DNA of 64,000 nt. Origin: Nematostella vectensis (lineage: Eukaryota > Cnidaria > Anthozoa > Actiniaria > Edwardsiidae). Below, in pieces: positions 47,607 to 57,948 of the stretch. Location: positions 21,789,747 to 21,853,746 of the forward strand of contig NC_064034.1 in assembly GCF_932526225.1 (NCBI RefSeq), written 5' to 3'. The notes beneath the pieces were generated by a model. That model was not told the origin of the DNA and searched no databases. It was given only the letters and a program-made list of their open reading frames with translations. A program made the translations under genes and the position numbers. How positions within the stretch are numbered: the first letter of the stretch is position 1; the number at the start of each line of letters is the position of its first letter.

Positions 47607-48272
47607 TAATTACATAGTCACTTACGTAGTTGTAGTTAATTATTCATTGATTGTAATTGATTGTTATTTGATACTCATGGTATATAAGAACGGACATGCG
47701 TTAGATCGGGGAGGTTTTTGTGAAAGAGATTGTTAAGAGAGATTGCTACGAGATTGTTACCGAATATCGAAGAGATTGTGATGAATAAAGAAGAGAAAAC
47801 GGAGATCGTTCCCAGAGTGTCGTTTGGATAGATACATTTCGAACACGTGGTCCTTCGAGCCGGATTTGTGATCGAGAGCGGTTCAAGAGTTGAGATCGAG
47901 AAGTTTCAAGCGTGCTGATCGCCATGGCGGAACTCGCAAAAAAGAAGAAAGTCCGGGGAGCTCACAGAGGTGCAGCGACGAGACTAATACAGAAGGCACA
48001 TGCCCTTTTAGATGGAGAAAAATCAGACGCCGAAGATGATTTAAGACAGATTTGCGGTAGTGCAAAGGAGAAGATCGCCACGCTGCGCGCGTTGGACGAC
48101 GAGATTTTAGAACTCATTTAGAAAAATTCCTCGATAAAGGAGATGAGATGCGGGGGAAACTCCACAAGATAGTATTCAAGATAGAAGAACTGTTATCTCA
48201 GAAAACGATGAATACTAGTGCCCGAGGCTTAGTTACTTCAGGCGCCTCGAGCGAACACGAAAACAACCCCAA
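47607..48272 (+). mobile_element. Inverted 5' fragment of a second BEL/Pao element
   Basis: A plus-strand block lies between the gag and pol of the minus-strand element. It looks like an LTR with leader. A putative tRNA primer site, TGGTCCTTCGAGCCGG, starts at 47848, close in sequence to the site of the outer element (TGGTCCGATCGAGCCGG, 49292-49308 on the minus strand). A gag start follows at 47924. It breaks off near 48272, where minus-strand gag resumes. The borders are approximate and no duplication was found. Confidence 0.65.
47924..48121 (+). pseudogene. Truncated gag start of the second BEL/Pao element
   Basis: The ATG in a good context (CGCCATGG) opens 65 codons: MAELAKKKKVRGAHRGAATR, then a helical stretch ending LRALDDEILELI and a stop. 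It parallels the outer element's gag start in length and charge pattern (MATIASKRKTRAGHRAFVTR). After the stop the same kind of sequence continues to about 48270 (EHENNPKV) and is then cut off. Confidence 0.65.
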
Positions 48273-49283
48273 GGTGACCTATGTCCCTTTTTTAGGCAAA
48301 TAAAACATCTTCCAAACTTACGCAATATATTTATTCTATCCTTAGGCAGCTTTACTTTGGAGTATTCGTCCTCTTGGTGTTCCCCGAGGCAGAAGGCGCA
48401 TCGTTTTCTGGTCCCTGCCGTCGTCAAGGCGCTCGCTGAGTTTGGGCCTTGCTTCCCTCGGTTCTGCTCTTGGGGTGCGGGTCTCTCGTCTGGCTGGCAT
48501 TTCCTCTGGGATTTTTTCTAACAAAGCCGGCATTAGTATGCTTTCATACTGGGCCGCCTCCACTCCCAGCGCCTGCAGCCCTCGGTGCTTGGTCTCCACC
48601 GCGTCCTAAAATCGGCGAAGACCAGCCGCGTCTTTCTCGCTCGTGACTCGCCGCACCTTCATCATCTCATTTATGTGTGCCCTCTTTATCTTTTCTGTTT
48701 GGCCGTAACGCCTCTTCAGGAGATCGATAGCCGGCTGGTAATTTGCCGCCGTCAGGGCGAATCCTGCCACCGCTCCCCGCGCCGGTCCCACGAGCAGACT
48801 TCTCAAATAATTGAACTTATCGACGGTGGCCAGGGGAGGATTGGAATGGATACTACTCTCGAATCCATCCCAAAACTCCTGCCACTCACCGACACTCCCA
48901 GCAAAGTTCTTTAGCCTCCGCTTAGGCAATCGGGCTCTTGTCTCTTGGTCTTGCGCACTGCTCGCGGCGGCTTCACTCTCAATCTCACTTGCTACGCTGT
49001 TTCGGCGGCTCGTCTCTTCGGCTGCCTCGAGCGCCAATATCTTTTCTCTTATGGTCGTTTCTATCTTTCCTGCGTTCACCGTCTCTTCTTCTACATCTTC
49101 TTCGGTGAATACGTCATCTCTGGACATCAACTCAAGCACTTAATCGTCGAGGGTCTTGAGGATCTGTAGCCGGTCTCTCAGTACTTCGACCGCACTCTTT
49201 TCCTCGCACCCCTCAGCCATAAACCTCGTCACGAAGGCTCTGTGTCCCGCTCTGGTTTTCCTCTTTGATGCTATAGTCGCCAT
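48233..49283 (-). pseudogene. BEL/Pao gag with DUF1759 and CCHC zinc knuckle
   Basis: The ATG at 49283 opens 47 codons and then meets an in-frame TAA at 49140-49142. The same frame continues from 49139 with an acidic coiled region and the DUF1759 core (LPKRRLKNFAGSVGEWQEFW, then LLKRRYGQ). Frame changes occur near 48606 and 48400. The zinc-binding C-terminal part follows (KRCAFCLGEHQEDEY, RCFICLKKGH). Gag forms the particle in which reverse transcription takes place. The final knuckle runs into the inverted insertion near 48272. Confidence 0.85.
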
Positions 49284-49310
49284 TCTCCTATCCGGCTCGA
49301 TCGGACCAAA

Positions 49311-49724
49311 TGTCGTGGAAATTCGTTTCCCCGTGCAACCATTTTCCTTCGATACCTTTTTGCGTTTGCGTTTACTAGCACTTCATGCTACGTACAATTA
49401 ATACAAGTCTCAACGATCAACGTTTTACAATAAATTCAATCAACCCAATCCAATACGATCAACAACTAAACTATACAATGTTCTCCCTATTTATACCCCA
49501 GTTTTACACCCTTACAAACAATGGACAATACAGCGCTTTCTTTCATCTACCCACAACCGGATATTTACTGAATAGTTTACATTTCTTTCTTACTACGATT
49601 CATCGTGCTATTCACGTTCACAAGATTAAATCACTACTTAATTTCCTGATAAGATAGGACAATAACACCTAACGTAATTTCCTTCTCGCGTCACGTAAAA
49701 CTAATAAACTTTTAATCCCCGACA
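49311..49724 (-). repeat. 5' LTR of the BEL/Pao element
   Basis: 414 bp; the partner of 35717-36124. On the minus strand it is followed by the putative primer binding site two bases inside. The high LTR identity, despite the broken genes, suggests an insertion that is not very old. Confidence 0.93.
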
Positions 49725-49729
49725 GACGT

Positions 49730-49956
49730 TATAATGACGTCATATTGTGTTGCTATGGCAACACAATATATCATTTTGTTCCTCTCCCAATGGTTCAAAG
49801 GTTACGGTTGAGCCCCACCCCCCCCCCCCCCCCCCCCCGGTCAGAGGAAGCCACAAAAAGCCCGGTCTGAATAGGGTTGAATACTGGGATATTGAAGTCA
49901 ATAGACAAGACCATATGATGCATTAGCTTAACGTGGAGTAATAAAAAAAACTTTGT
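49730..49956. other. Spacer with a 21-C homopolymer
   Basis: Non-coding; C21 at 49818-49838. Confidence 0.6.
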
Positions 49957-50845
49957 TTGGAATCGAAAGAGTGTGCATCGTCGTTGCCAACTCGCTGGCT
50001 TTGGTGATTTTTCTTGGAAAGAAGTTGCGTCTCAAGAAGTCCAAGTATCTTCTCGTCAACATGACAGTGGCTGATCTTCTGGTAGGGCTTTGGGAACTGG
50101 TGTAAATGGAAGTAGATCCCGACATACAGCAGAATATATCATGGGAAATGCTGCTGTTAGCTTCGGTGTTTAACCTATTTGTAATCCATTCTATGATGTC
50201 TTTAAGCGTTAAAGCGTTAGAACGAGCTTTTAGCATCTCCGTTTCGTCACATACAGACCGAAACGAAATGCTACTTTATATCCATCGCCGCGATTTGGTC
50301 TATATCAATAACCCTTTCTGCGCCATGTAATGTTTCCATTTATGACTCATTTTAAGAGACTTGTCGTTGTTCTTTTTATTTTTTTTTCACTTGAGATCGG
50401 ATTGATCATCATCTCTTACCTAGCAATCTGGATCAAAAGAGTATTCTTCAATCCAATGAGCAATGAAAGCAACAATCGAAAAGAGAACAAAAAGTTATCG
50501 ACAACGCTGTATTTTACAATCGCGACGTATCTCTTAACGTGGTTGCACAACAATATTTGGAACTTATTTTTTTTTTTTTTTTTTGCAAAGCCTGATAATG
50601 TTTGCGAAACAAGTGTCAGTACACATTCTATTGTATTGTTCAAAATTTCTCTCAAACAGTAATTCATTTTTAAACGTTGTTGTAGTTTATTCTGTAAGGA
50701 TGCCAGAGTTAGAAAAGCGCTGATGGAGTTATGTGGTCGGAATGAACCACTCACCGGGCGACAAGTACAAGCAGAAGGAGAAGCGGCTGTCATACCACAG
50801 ACAACACTCTGCTATGTCAATAAAGAAGAAGTGACCAAGGGGTGA
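49957..50845 (+). pseudogene. Class A GPCR pseudogene, paralogue of the receptor at 52270
   Basis: Segments match the intact gene almost base for base early on (LALVIFLGKKLRLKKSKYLL, TVADLL). The reading then breaks. Later pieces in other frames are SMMSLSVKALERAFSI, LEIGLIIISYLAIWIKRVFF, LTWL and a C-terminus with a Cys-Tyr-Val-Asn-like ending (50701-50845). TM4, part of the outer loops and most of TM6-TM7 are scrambled, and a run of 18 T residues lies near 50568. No ATG-led frame covers more than a fragment. It is a tandem duplicate that has decayed. Confidence 0.85.
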
Positions 50846-51937
50846 AATGACACCATAGCGAGACATTTAGGCTGAATAAAGTTCAACGAATCTGAGTTAG
50901 CGTAGTTTGTCACCACGAGTTGCAGACCAATCGAGCGCCAAAAATAACAAGTCATTCAGGAGCTACAGCCCACTAAAGCTGAATAAACATAATCAAATTT
51001 CGATTTTATGATTGGAGGCCCCTAAAGAAATAATTGATTATATATACATATATATTTTTTCCTCTCCCAAATTTCTCACTCAGAGATCACTAATGATGGT
51101 TGTGATATGTCTGCAAAATAACAAGCTTATTTATATCATACTCGCCGTGGCGTTTTCACTTGTTTCTGTGTCCCGCTTGAATTACTTTACTATATAAATA
51201 TTAATTACTATGTTTTATCGTAATAAAACCATATCCTGGCGCTTATCATTTGATCAATGTACACAAGCAATATTAAAAAAAAACAATTAGTTCTGACATT
51301 TCCTTTAATTAAAGAAACACATCCCCCAAAGTCTATTTGTGCACTTTCTAGGGCTCGGGTTATAGTAGTCATGTTGTCATACTCTGTAAGCTGACGAATG
51401 GCATTTAGTCGGGGCATACTGTTGAATAATTCCCGTGGATATATGGTTAGGGAATTGTGTGGTAGTGTTCGTTAGTCCCTAAGGAATCAAATACTACTTA
51501 ATGTCGACAATTCTGAAAAGCTTTTTCTGGGTTGGGGGGGGGGGGGGGGCTGCATAAGGGGGCTCAAAATGGTTCCCTTGATCCAGGCTAAAAAAACGAC
51601 GCTAAAAACAGAAAATTAAGGATACCTTAATTTGCTTTTTCAACAAATCTTTAATTGGTCGCCTTTTGGGTGAAGGGTCGCCATTTTTTTTGTCTTTGAA
51701 TTAGGGAGGGTCCCCATGCACCCGATAAATAATTACTTCTCCCTTACTTCGCATCTATCGCGGCATCGTGGGCCGTGTCGAGGAAGAGACTAGAGAGTCT
51801 CACTTTTATGTCACTAGTCACTTGGATGCTGAACGGAATTATTAATGTCTTGTTTAATATCCGTGATGGATATGTGTAAATAGAGATCGGAATACACTTT
51901 CGTACGTTTTATTGCGAAGTAACTTGTTTATCTTTAA
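50846..51937. other. Non-coding DNA between GPCR copies
   Basis: About 1.1 kb without genes; a G homopolymer lies at about 51535-51549. A block at 51685-51720 (TTTGAATTAGGGAGGGTCC) recurs near 53709, so the duplicated unit includes flanking DNA. Confidence 0.5.
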
Positions 51938-51998
51938 GGTCATAGTTTTTTCCCTGAGAATGCCTGAATTCAAAAGAGCGCCAAAAGATCTTAATTGC
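51938..51998 (+). pseudogene. C-terminal scrap of a third GPCR copy
   Basis: About 60 bp read VIVFSLRMPEFKRAPKDLN, matching the TM7/helix-8 junction VVVYSLRMPEFRKALREL of the intact receptor. No other part of that copy is visible. Confidence 0.7.
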
Positions 51999-52269
51999 TA
52001 TTTTGAAATAAGCGAAATGAAATGAGAAATACAAAGCCCCCGCAGAATACACCCAGATAGCACATCTTTGTGATTTCTTAGAGACCACTTTCGCACGCTA
52101 ATGAAGAACCAAAGGCGGAGCAGTAACAAAATAAAGTTTATATTAGTTTCTAGGATTTGATTGGCGGCTGACACGCATAGTTTTTGGTTTTCGACAGTAC
52201 TGTAAAACTGTGCAGGTGTCACTACACACAGCATCAGTAGAATCCGTATTCCACACAACTTCACAAATC

Positions 52270-53247
52270 ATGAATAACACGACCCATTGTCTAACAGGCA
52301 GTGAAACACTGAATACAGTGTTTCAAGCAATATATGGACTAGAGTGTTCGGTAATCGTCGTTGCCAACTCGCTGGCTTTGGTGATTTTTCTTGGAAAGAA
52401 GTTGCGACTCAAGAAGTCCAAGTATCTTCTCGTCAACCTGACAGTGGCTGACCTTCTGACAGGTCTTGTGGGACTTGGATACACGAAAGTGCGGCAAGAA
52501 ACTTTTAATTCTCTGGTACAACCTGGTCAAATTCAAAATGTGGAAATACACCCACTTCTTTCAGTACATCTTTTGTTTGCATCCCAATCTATGTTGTCCT
52601 TGAGTACTATTGCGATGGAAAGAGCGTTTGCAATCCTAAGTCCGTTTCGACACAGACAGACCGAAAAGAAGCACTACTTTACAGTTATCCTGTCCGCGTG
52701 GCTTATCTCAATGATCTTGTCTGGGTTAACGATGTTATTTTATTTGACATCGAATCAAAAACCCACACTTATTTTGAATGTGGTTGCTATTTTACTAGAG
52801 ATCGGATTGATAATCATCTCGTACTTCGCAATCTGGATCAAAAGGGTCTTCTGCAAAACAATGAACTCAAGCGAGAATCAATTCGAGAATAAAAAACTGT
52901 CGATTACTCTATTTATTCTCATCGCGACTTCGCTAGTTACATGGATGCCGTCAACGATTTTTAAAACAACTCTTCACCGTGATGTGTGCATTAAAAATAA
53001 GTCAATACATGTAATATCACTCTCTTTAGACATTCTTTTACTAAGTAACTCATTTCTAAACGTCGTAGTTTACTCTCTGAGGATGCCTGAATTCAGAAAA
53101 GCATTAAGAGAGTTATTTTGTCGGAATAAGCCCAACGAGTTTAGGAGCTCCAAGCATCAAAAAGAACATGGTCAAGAACCAAAACCAGCGGTCATAGCCT
53201 TTAAAACATGCGCGTATGTCAATGAAGAAGTCGAAGCCCAGAATTAA
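52270..53247 (+). CDS. Class A G protein-coupled receptor, orphan, with ERA in place of DRY
   Basis: A single-exon ORF of 325 residues from the ATG at 52270, which has A at -3; upstream in-frame codons lack an ATG. NNT near the N-terminus is a glycosylation sequon. TM1 carries the conserved Asn (VVANSLA, 33) and TM2 the conserved Asp (TVADLL, 61). TM3 ends in ERA (117-119), so the Tyr of DRY is Ala. TM6 has TWMP rather than CWxP. TM7 has NVVVY (264-268), lacking the Pro of NPxxY. The Cys pair of the outer loops is not evident. Helix 8 (FRKALRELFC) and a polar tail follow. These departures suggest an unusual but intact receptor; the ligand is unknown. Confidence 0.92.
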   Translation: MNNTTHCLTGSETLNTVFQAIYGLECSVIVVANSLALVIFLGKKLRLKKSKYLLVNLTVADLLTGLVGLGYTKVRQETFNSLVQPGQIQNVEIHPLLSVHLLFASQSMLSLSTIAMERAFAILSPFRHRQTEKKHYFTVILSAWLISMILSGLTMLFYLTSNQKPTLILNVVAILLEIGLIIISYFAIWIKRVFCKTMNSSENQFENKKLSITLFILIATSLVTWMPSTIFKTTLHRDVCIKNKSIHVISLSLDILLLSNSFLNVVVYSLRMPEFRKALRELFCRNKPNEFRSSKHQKEHGQEPKPAVIAFKTCAYVNEEVEAQN

Positions 53248-54500
53248 AAAGTACAATCAATATTTGTTAGAGGTCGTAATCAATAAGAACTCATTATTCA
53301 GAAAAGTAGTAAATCTAATAAACTACACAACAAAATAAATAAAAGGTGATTGATGAGAGTAAGACAAAAAAGTAATTTAAAATCTAATCAATACACTTAA
53401 CAGAGAGAGAAACCAATAAAATCAGTTAATCAGACAGACCTTACAGGTCTTCATATGAAAATAGCATCTCCCAAATAAATGCCAACAACTATTGATAAAC
53501 GTGCTTAGCTTTGTTATCACAGTTTTACTAGAGTTAAACAAACTGTATTAATGAATCTAACGCACTTTTTATAAACAAGAAAGATTCCACGTACTTCGTA
53601 AAAAGACAGCTAACACACATTGAAATAGAAAAAATACTAAATGCACCCTTGTGATAGGAAATGTGACGCACTTTGTAGAGAAAACGGCTGACAATCTTTG
53701 TTTTTTTTCTTTGAATTAGGGGAGGGTCCAAAGCCCGCCAATCGACGGACAGGATTTTGGGCGTAAAGACGACAGCGACTCACACTTATTTATGCAAATC
53801 TAGAACGAGCAACTCATGAATAATTTAAAATTACCATTCTATTCACACTTTTAAGTAAGCCTAGCCGTGTTTATGTCATGTATTATGCAACCTTGTTAGA
53901 CCCGCAAGTCGTCCCGTCTCGCACCATGCCCAGACCGACGTTGTCAGCAGATTTTAATTTCGCCACGCTGCAAAAGAATATAGAAACACCGTAACCTTTA
54001 GTCTGTTGTCAAGTATATATTGCGGTTGGTTTGGCTACAGCCTCTTTGATCTTTAATTGCTGACGGGACGCTGGCCAGACGTTGGTCCAGCAATGCTGGC
54101 TCAGTTTGAACACCGTCTTGGGAGGTGCTGGCTGGTGCTGGCAGGAGCTTGCGAGTGTTGGCGAAATTTTGATTTCTATTTTTAGTAGAAGTAGAAGTGA
54201 TGCGCCAGAAAATGGAAGCTGATTGGATCTTAAGAAAGGCTGTTCGTTATTTTAATCACACATTCGTTTGAAATCAAGGTACAACTCCATACTTCTCTTA
54301 CCTGCACTTTACGCCTTTTCCTATTGATTTTCTGAGGTAACAGCTGCCAAAGTCAATAACTGCGGGCTTATAATTCACAGTGTCCAGACATTGAAGCTGG
54401 CCACACAACACGTCACTAAAAGGTCAAAAAAGCTAGCCACTCGCGTTTTATCACTGATCTAATCTCAAAAATTAAAAATAACGTAATGCTATATTACGTC
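53248..54500. other. Non-coding DNA downstream of the GPCR
   Basis: About 1.25 kb without recognisable exons. It contains the second copy of the flanking block seen near 51690. Confidence 0.45.
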
Positions 54501-54503
54501 CTC

Positions 54504-54674
54504 ACCTTTGAGCACATGGTGTAGATGTCGATGGGTCGCAAGAGCCATATTCCCTGCCCTACCTTTGCGCACATGGTATAGAAGTCGATGGGTCACACAT
54601 GCCATATCCTCTGTTCTACCTTTGCGCACATGGTGTAGATGTCGATGGGTCACACGTGCCATATTTCCGCCCTT
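54504..54674 (+). repeat. 57-bp tandem repeat, three copies
   Basis: Copies start ACCTTTG at 54504, 54561 and 54618, each containing TGTCGATGGGTC-like sequence. The unit is a multiple of three, so one frame stays open, but no protein family is seen. Confidence 0.85.
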
Positions 54675-55044
54675 TCTTATTGTACTTTTCGTAACAGGCT
54701 TTGTCTGCAGAGCGAGCAGCTAAAGCACAAGAACAGGAATAAAAACTCACAAAAAATGAATGCGTATTACTAAAGGCGCTTACCCAGGATTGGCTGAGGA
54801 GGGGGAGGAGGGAGGTTCGCAGTCATAGGATCTTATGGAAAAATCCTGGTATTTGAAGATTCCTTAATAAGATATGACCCAGATTTTGCGCACCCTGCGC
54901 ACCCTGCGCACCCCCCTGTGTACGCGCCTGGCTTAGATGTGTATCACTTCTTGTATGCCTCTTATTCGACCAATACGCAAATCGTAAGCAGGAATTGTGA
55001 ATTTGTTCTTGGGCATATGTATTAAACAAAAAAAATAACCTTAC

Positions 55045-55111
55045 CTGATCCCCAGAGATCCGTGCATTGCGTGTTCAAGGTATCGGTACATCTTCCTATG
55101 TAGCAATGCGA
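55045..55111 (-). CDS. ADAM-type metalloprotease, cysteine-rich domain exon
   Basis: A 67-bp exon between the acceptor TTTTCTTGACAG and the donor GTAAGG. In phase 0 it reads SHCYIGRCTDTLNTQCTDLW plus GS, which matches the ADAM cysteine-rich pattern of CYxGxC, a short spacer, then QCxxLWG. This domain follows the disintegrin domain and helps with substrate contact. No disintegrin exon was found between it and the catalytic exons upstream. No further exon to the left is recognised in this window. Confidence 0.7.
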
Positions 55112-55136
55112 CTGTCAAGAAAATGGTATAGGAATC

Positions 55137-55968
55137 CAACAGAACAGAACAGAACAAAACAGTTTTTTTTATTTTCTTTTACAAATAATATTTTACATAA
55201 ACACACTGTCGGCAAATAGCTTAGCTAGTCTAGGCCGACAGTGTGAAGGACGTTAGATTTCATAAATAGTAAAAAGAACTATAGTATACATAATAAGTAT
55301 TAAATTATAGACATTTTTTGTTTGCATATTAAGAAAAGTAGGAAAAGAGTAAAGAAGAAAAATTGGGAGGATTATTGTTGAATATTGAGTATCGTATATA
55401 TGTCAGCATAACTGTCCTCAGTCTCAAGCATTTGAAAAAGCATTGATTGGACTTCTTTTTTAAATTCATATTTTGGCGATTTCCTGATGTTGGTGTTCAG
55501 GCTATTCCAAACTTGAGCTCCAATTCTTGAGAAAAAGTATTTTTGTTGGTTAAGTCTCGATTGTTTGATATAAAAATTACCGACCGACGAACCACGGGTG
55601 TTGTATTGGTTAATTTCATGAAGACGTGTGAAAAGATTAAGAATGTTAGGCGGAGCAGCATTATTATAGACATCAAACATTAGAGAAGCTAAAGATTTGT
55701 AGTAAAGCATACTAACTGGCAGGATATTAGATTGAATGAAATATGGTACAGCATGAGAACGAAAGGGAGCGAAATTCATGAGGCGAACTGCCTTTTTTTG
55801 TAGAACAAGAATTTTGTCTAAATGTGAACGTGCAGCCTGGCCCCAGGCTACAAGACCATATGTAATCAAAGGTTGAATTAAAGATCTATATATATTTGAT
55901 AAAGTTGAAAATGGGGTGAAATGTCTTAGGTTGGATATAATCCCGATGTTTCTACTGATCCAATGCAT
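55137..55968 (-). mobile_element. 5'-truncated LINE, C-terminal reverse transcriptase end and 3' tail
   Basis: The frame of about 198 codons is the LINE C-terminal region: NIYRSLIQPLITYGLVAWGQ, ILVLQKKAVRLM, YNTRGSS and IGAQVWNSL, which are typical after the palm domain. The 3' end carries repeated GAACA/TTCTG units near 55137-55160. The 5' truncation point joins the discoidin-like exon remnant at about 55968. Confidence 0.85.
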
Positions 55969-55969
55969 A

Positions 55970-56182
55970 CGCGAGGTTAAAAATTACAGTGGCATCTTTG
56001 CTACCCTCGTTACAGAGACATAAAAAGCTCATCTCATGGAGAAATGTAGAATTTAGTTTCGCCTGCTCATCCTGTTCGATGTACGCCTTCCAAGACTCTC
56101 CGTCTGTACTGTAATAGAGGTAGTAGCCGCTCACAAAGTCCCAGTCTGGTGCACTGAGAGCAACACTCGATATTGTCATCAC
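55970..56182 (-). pseudogene. F5/8 type C (discoidin)-like exon fragment
   Basis: The segment reads VMTISSVALSAPDWDFVSGY then YLYYSTDGESWKAY, which matches the central strands of a discoidin domain (the pattern is VTGIxTQG, then WVTSYKLxYSxDGxxW). A possible acceptor is CAACAAAAG just before the Val codon. The 3' side is cut by the LINE insertion at about 55968. Discoidin domains bind carbohydrate or lipid at the cell surface. Its place between catalytic and cysteine-rich exons of the ADAM gene is unexpected, so it may be part of another, broken gene. Confidence 0.5.
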
Positions 56183-56323
56183 CTTTTGTTGACATTCGAA
56201 ATGCAAATCACAAAATTAAACAGCAAGAACACTAATTACTTGCATTAGTGTCATTGGATTGAAAAAATGTTTCTAGATAAATTTAGTGATCTGTTACTAG
56301 AGCTAATGCCTATTTGAGCTAAA

Positions 56324-57780
56324 TAGGCCATTCCAGCTATATGTTTGCGCCCGCATAACCATAGAAACCTACCTCAACTCCCAGAATGCAGCGCGCGCTT
56401 TTTTAAGCTTACATAAAAAAAGCGCGCGCTGCATGCCGGTAGTTAAGGTTGGTTCCCATGGTGAGTGTGCATAGAGTGTATGCATATATTATATAGAGTG
56501 CTTGGCTATGGCACCTACCCGCCCAGATTTCACCGTAAAGTAACATAGTGTATGCATATATTATATAGAGTGCTTGGCTATGGCATCTACCCGTCCAGAT
56601 TTCACCGTAAAGGAACATAGAGTATATGCATATATTATATAGAGTGCTTGGCTATGGCACCTTCCCGTCCAGATTTCACCGTAAAGGAACATAGAGTATA
56701 TGCATATATTATATAGAGTGCTTGGCTATGGCATCTACCCGTCCAGATTTCACCGTAAAGGAACATAGAGTATATGCATATATTATATAGAGTGCTTGGC
56801 TATGGCACCTTCCCGTCCAGATTTCACCGTAAAGGAACATAGAGTATATGAATATATTATATAGAGTGCTTGGCTATGGCATCTACCCGTCCAGATTTCA
56901 CCGTAAAGGAACATAGAGTATATGCATATATTATATAGAGTGCTTGGCTATGGCACCTTCCCGTCCAGATTTCACCGTAAAGTAACATAGAGTATATGCA
57001 TATATTATATAGAGTGCTTGGCTATGGCATCTACCCGTCCAGATTTCACCGTAAAGGAACATAGAGTATATGCATATATTATATAGAGTGCTTGGCTATG
57101 GCACCTACCCGTCCAGATTTCACCGTAAAGTAACATAGAGTGTATGCATATATTATATAGAGTGCTTGGCTATGGAACCTACCCGTCCAGATTTCACCGT
57201 AAAGGGACAACAGTGCGGTCCAAATTCCATTCACACCATGCCAGCGTTAACCCGATCAATAAATGCTGAAACTTTTTAATTCTTCATGATTTTGCTGGTA
57301 TTTGAGAACATTTCAGCTAAACGTGAGCTCGATTGGTCTACGGTCTGCTATACGATGAGGGAATTCTCACCAAGCAGTTAGCGCAGCATCTGTGGTTGAG
57401 ATCGCTACACTGCAATCCCGGCTTCAGTTTGCAAATTTTCGGTTCGCAGCATAGGTCTTTCTCTTGACAATTCTAGGTTAAACACAATGACCATCGTTTT
57501 TTATTATTATTTTACAAAAAAAAATGACAGAAGGCTTCAGTGCCGCCTGACAGACCTGTTCGGTGCCACAGTCGCATTCCTCTCCTTCTTCTGCAATCCC
57601 GTTACCGCATTTCGGTTGCGGTACTGGAACTAGTCTTGCGTTTTTCAGCACTGTCCCTCAACTACCGGCATGCAGCGCGCGCTTCGTTTGGTGCAAGCTA
57701 AAAATAAGAGCGCTGCATTTTGGTAGTTGAGGTAAGTTTCTATTGTAATGCACACGCAAAATTATAGCAGGAATGGCCTA
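56324..57780. mobile_element. TIR element of 1457 bp containing a 74-bp satellite
   Basis: Arms beginning TAGGCCATTCC are reverse complements over about 115-130 bp, including AACCTACCTCAACT-like and GCAGCGCGCGC blocks. Between them lie the 74-bp array (56470-57205) and about 440 bp of unique DNA. No transposase is seen. It lies in the ADAM intron after the exon at 57867. Confidence 0.78.
56470..57205 (+). repeat. Satellite-like array, 74-bp unit, about 10 copies
   Basis: The unit runs from TAGAGTATATGCATATATTA through GTGCTTGGCTATGGCA to CCAGATTTCACCGTAAAGG. Copies with CACCTTCC and CATCTACC tend to alternate, so the real repeating unit may be a 148-bp dimer. Confidence 0.92.
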
Positions 57781-57866
57781 TTGGGGTGGATTACAATGGC
57801 AAAGCTGATTGTGCAAGGCAACACTACAAGAAACGTCGCCTGAATGGCGACAAAACTAATCCCTAC

Positions 57867-57948
57867 CGCGTCAATGGCGCAAGATTTAGGTGTACACATG
57901 TGGTACAGGCCAGCAAGCCCCCCGGTCCTGTCGTCCCATCCGTCATTA
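57867..57948 (-). CDS. ADAM-type metalloprotease, catalytic domain exon (middle)
   Basis: An 82-bp exon between the acceptor TTTTTTTCAG and the donor GTAGGG. After one base that completes a Cys codon it reads NDGWDDRTGGLAGLYHMCTP followed by KSCAIDA. ADAM catalytic domains have, after HDNAQLL, a turn and then GxAxxxxMCxPxxS, as here. It joins the exon at 58275-58450 in phase and ends in phase 0. The following HExGHxxGxxH exon was not found. Confidence 0.75.

Larger units (their letters stand above)
35717..49724 (-). mobile_element. BEL/Pao LTR retrotransposon carrying two nested insertions
   Basis: Two LTRs (35717-36124 and 49311-49724) with TGTCG...CGACA ends enclose gag and pol on the minus strand. 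GACGT flanks the whole unit on both sides (35712-35716 and 49725-49729), a clean 5-bp duplication. The 5' LTR is on the right. Domain order is gag with DUF1759, CCHC zinc knuckle, aspartic protease, reverse transcriptase, RNase H, integrase with HHCC and DDE parts, and DUF5641. A 7.6 kb DNA transposon sits at the pol end, and an inverted piece of a second BEL/Pao lies between gag and pol. No env-like frame was seen. Confidence 0.93.

Noticed and set aside
54508-54723. 71-codon frame with a 19-residue repeat rich in Trp and Arg
   Set aside because: Produced by a 57-bp tandem repeat; no homology or exon signals.
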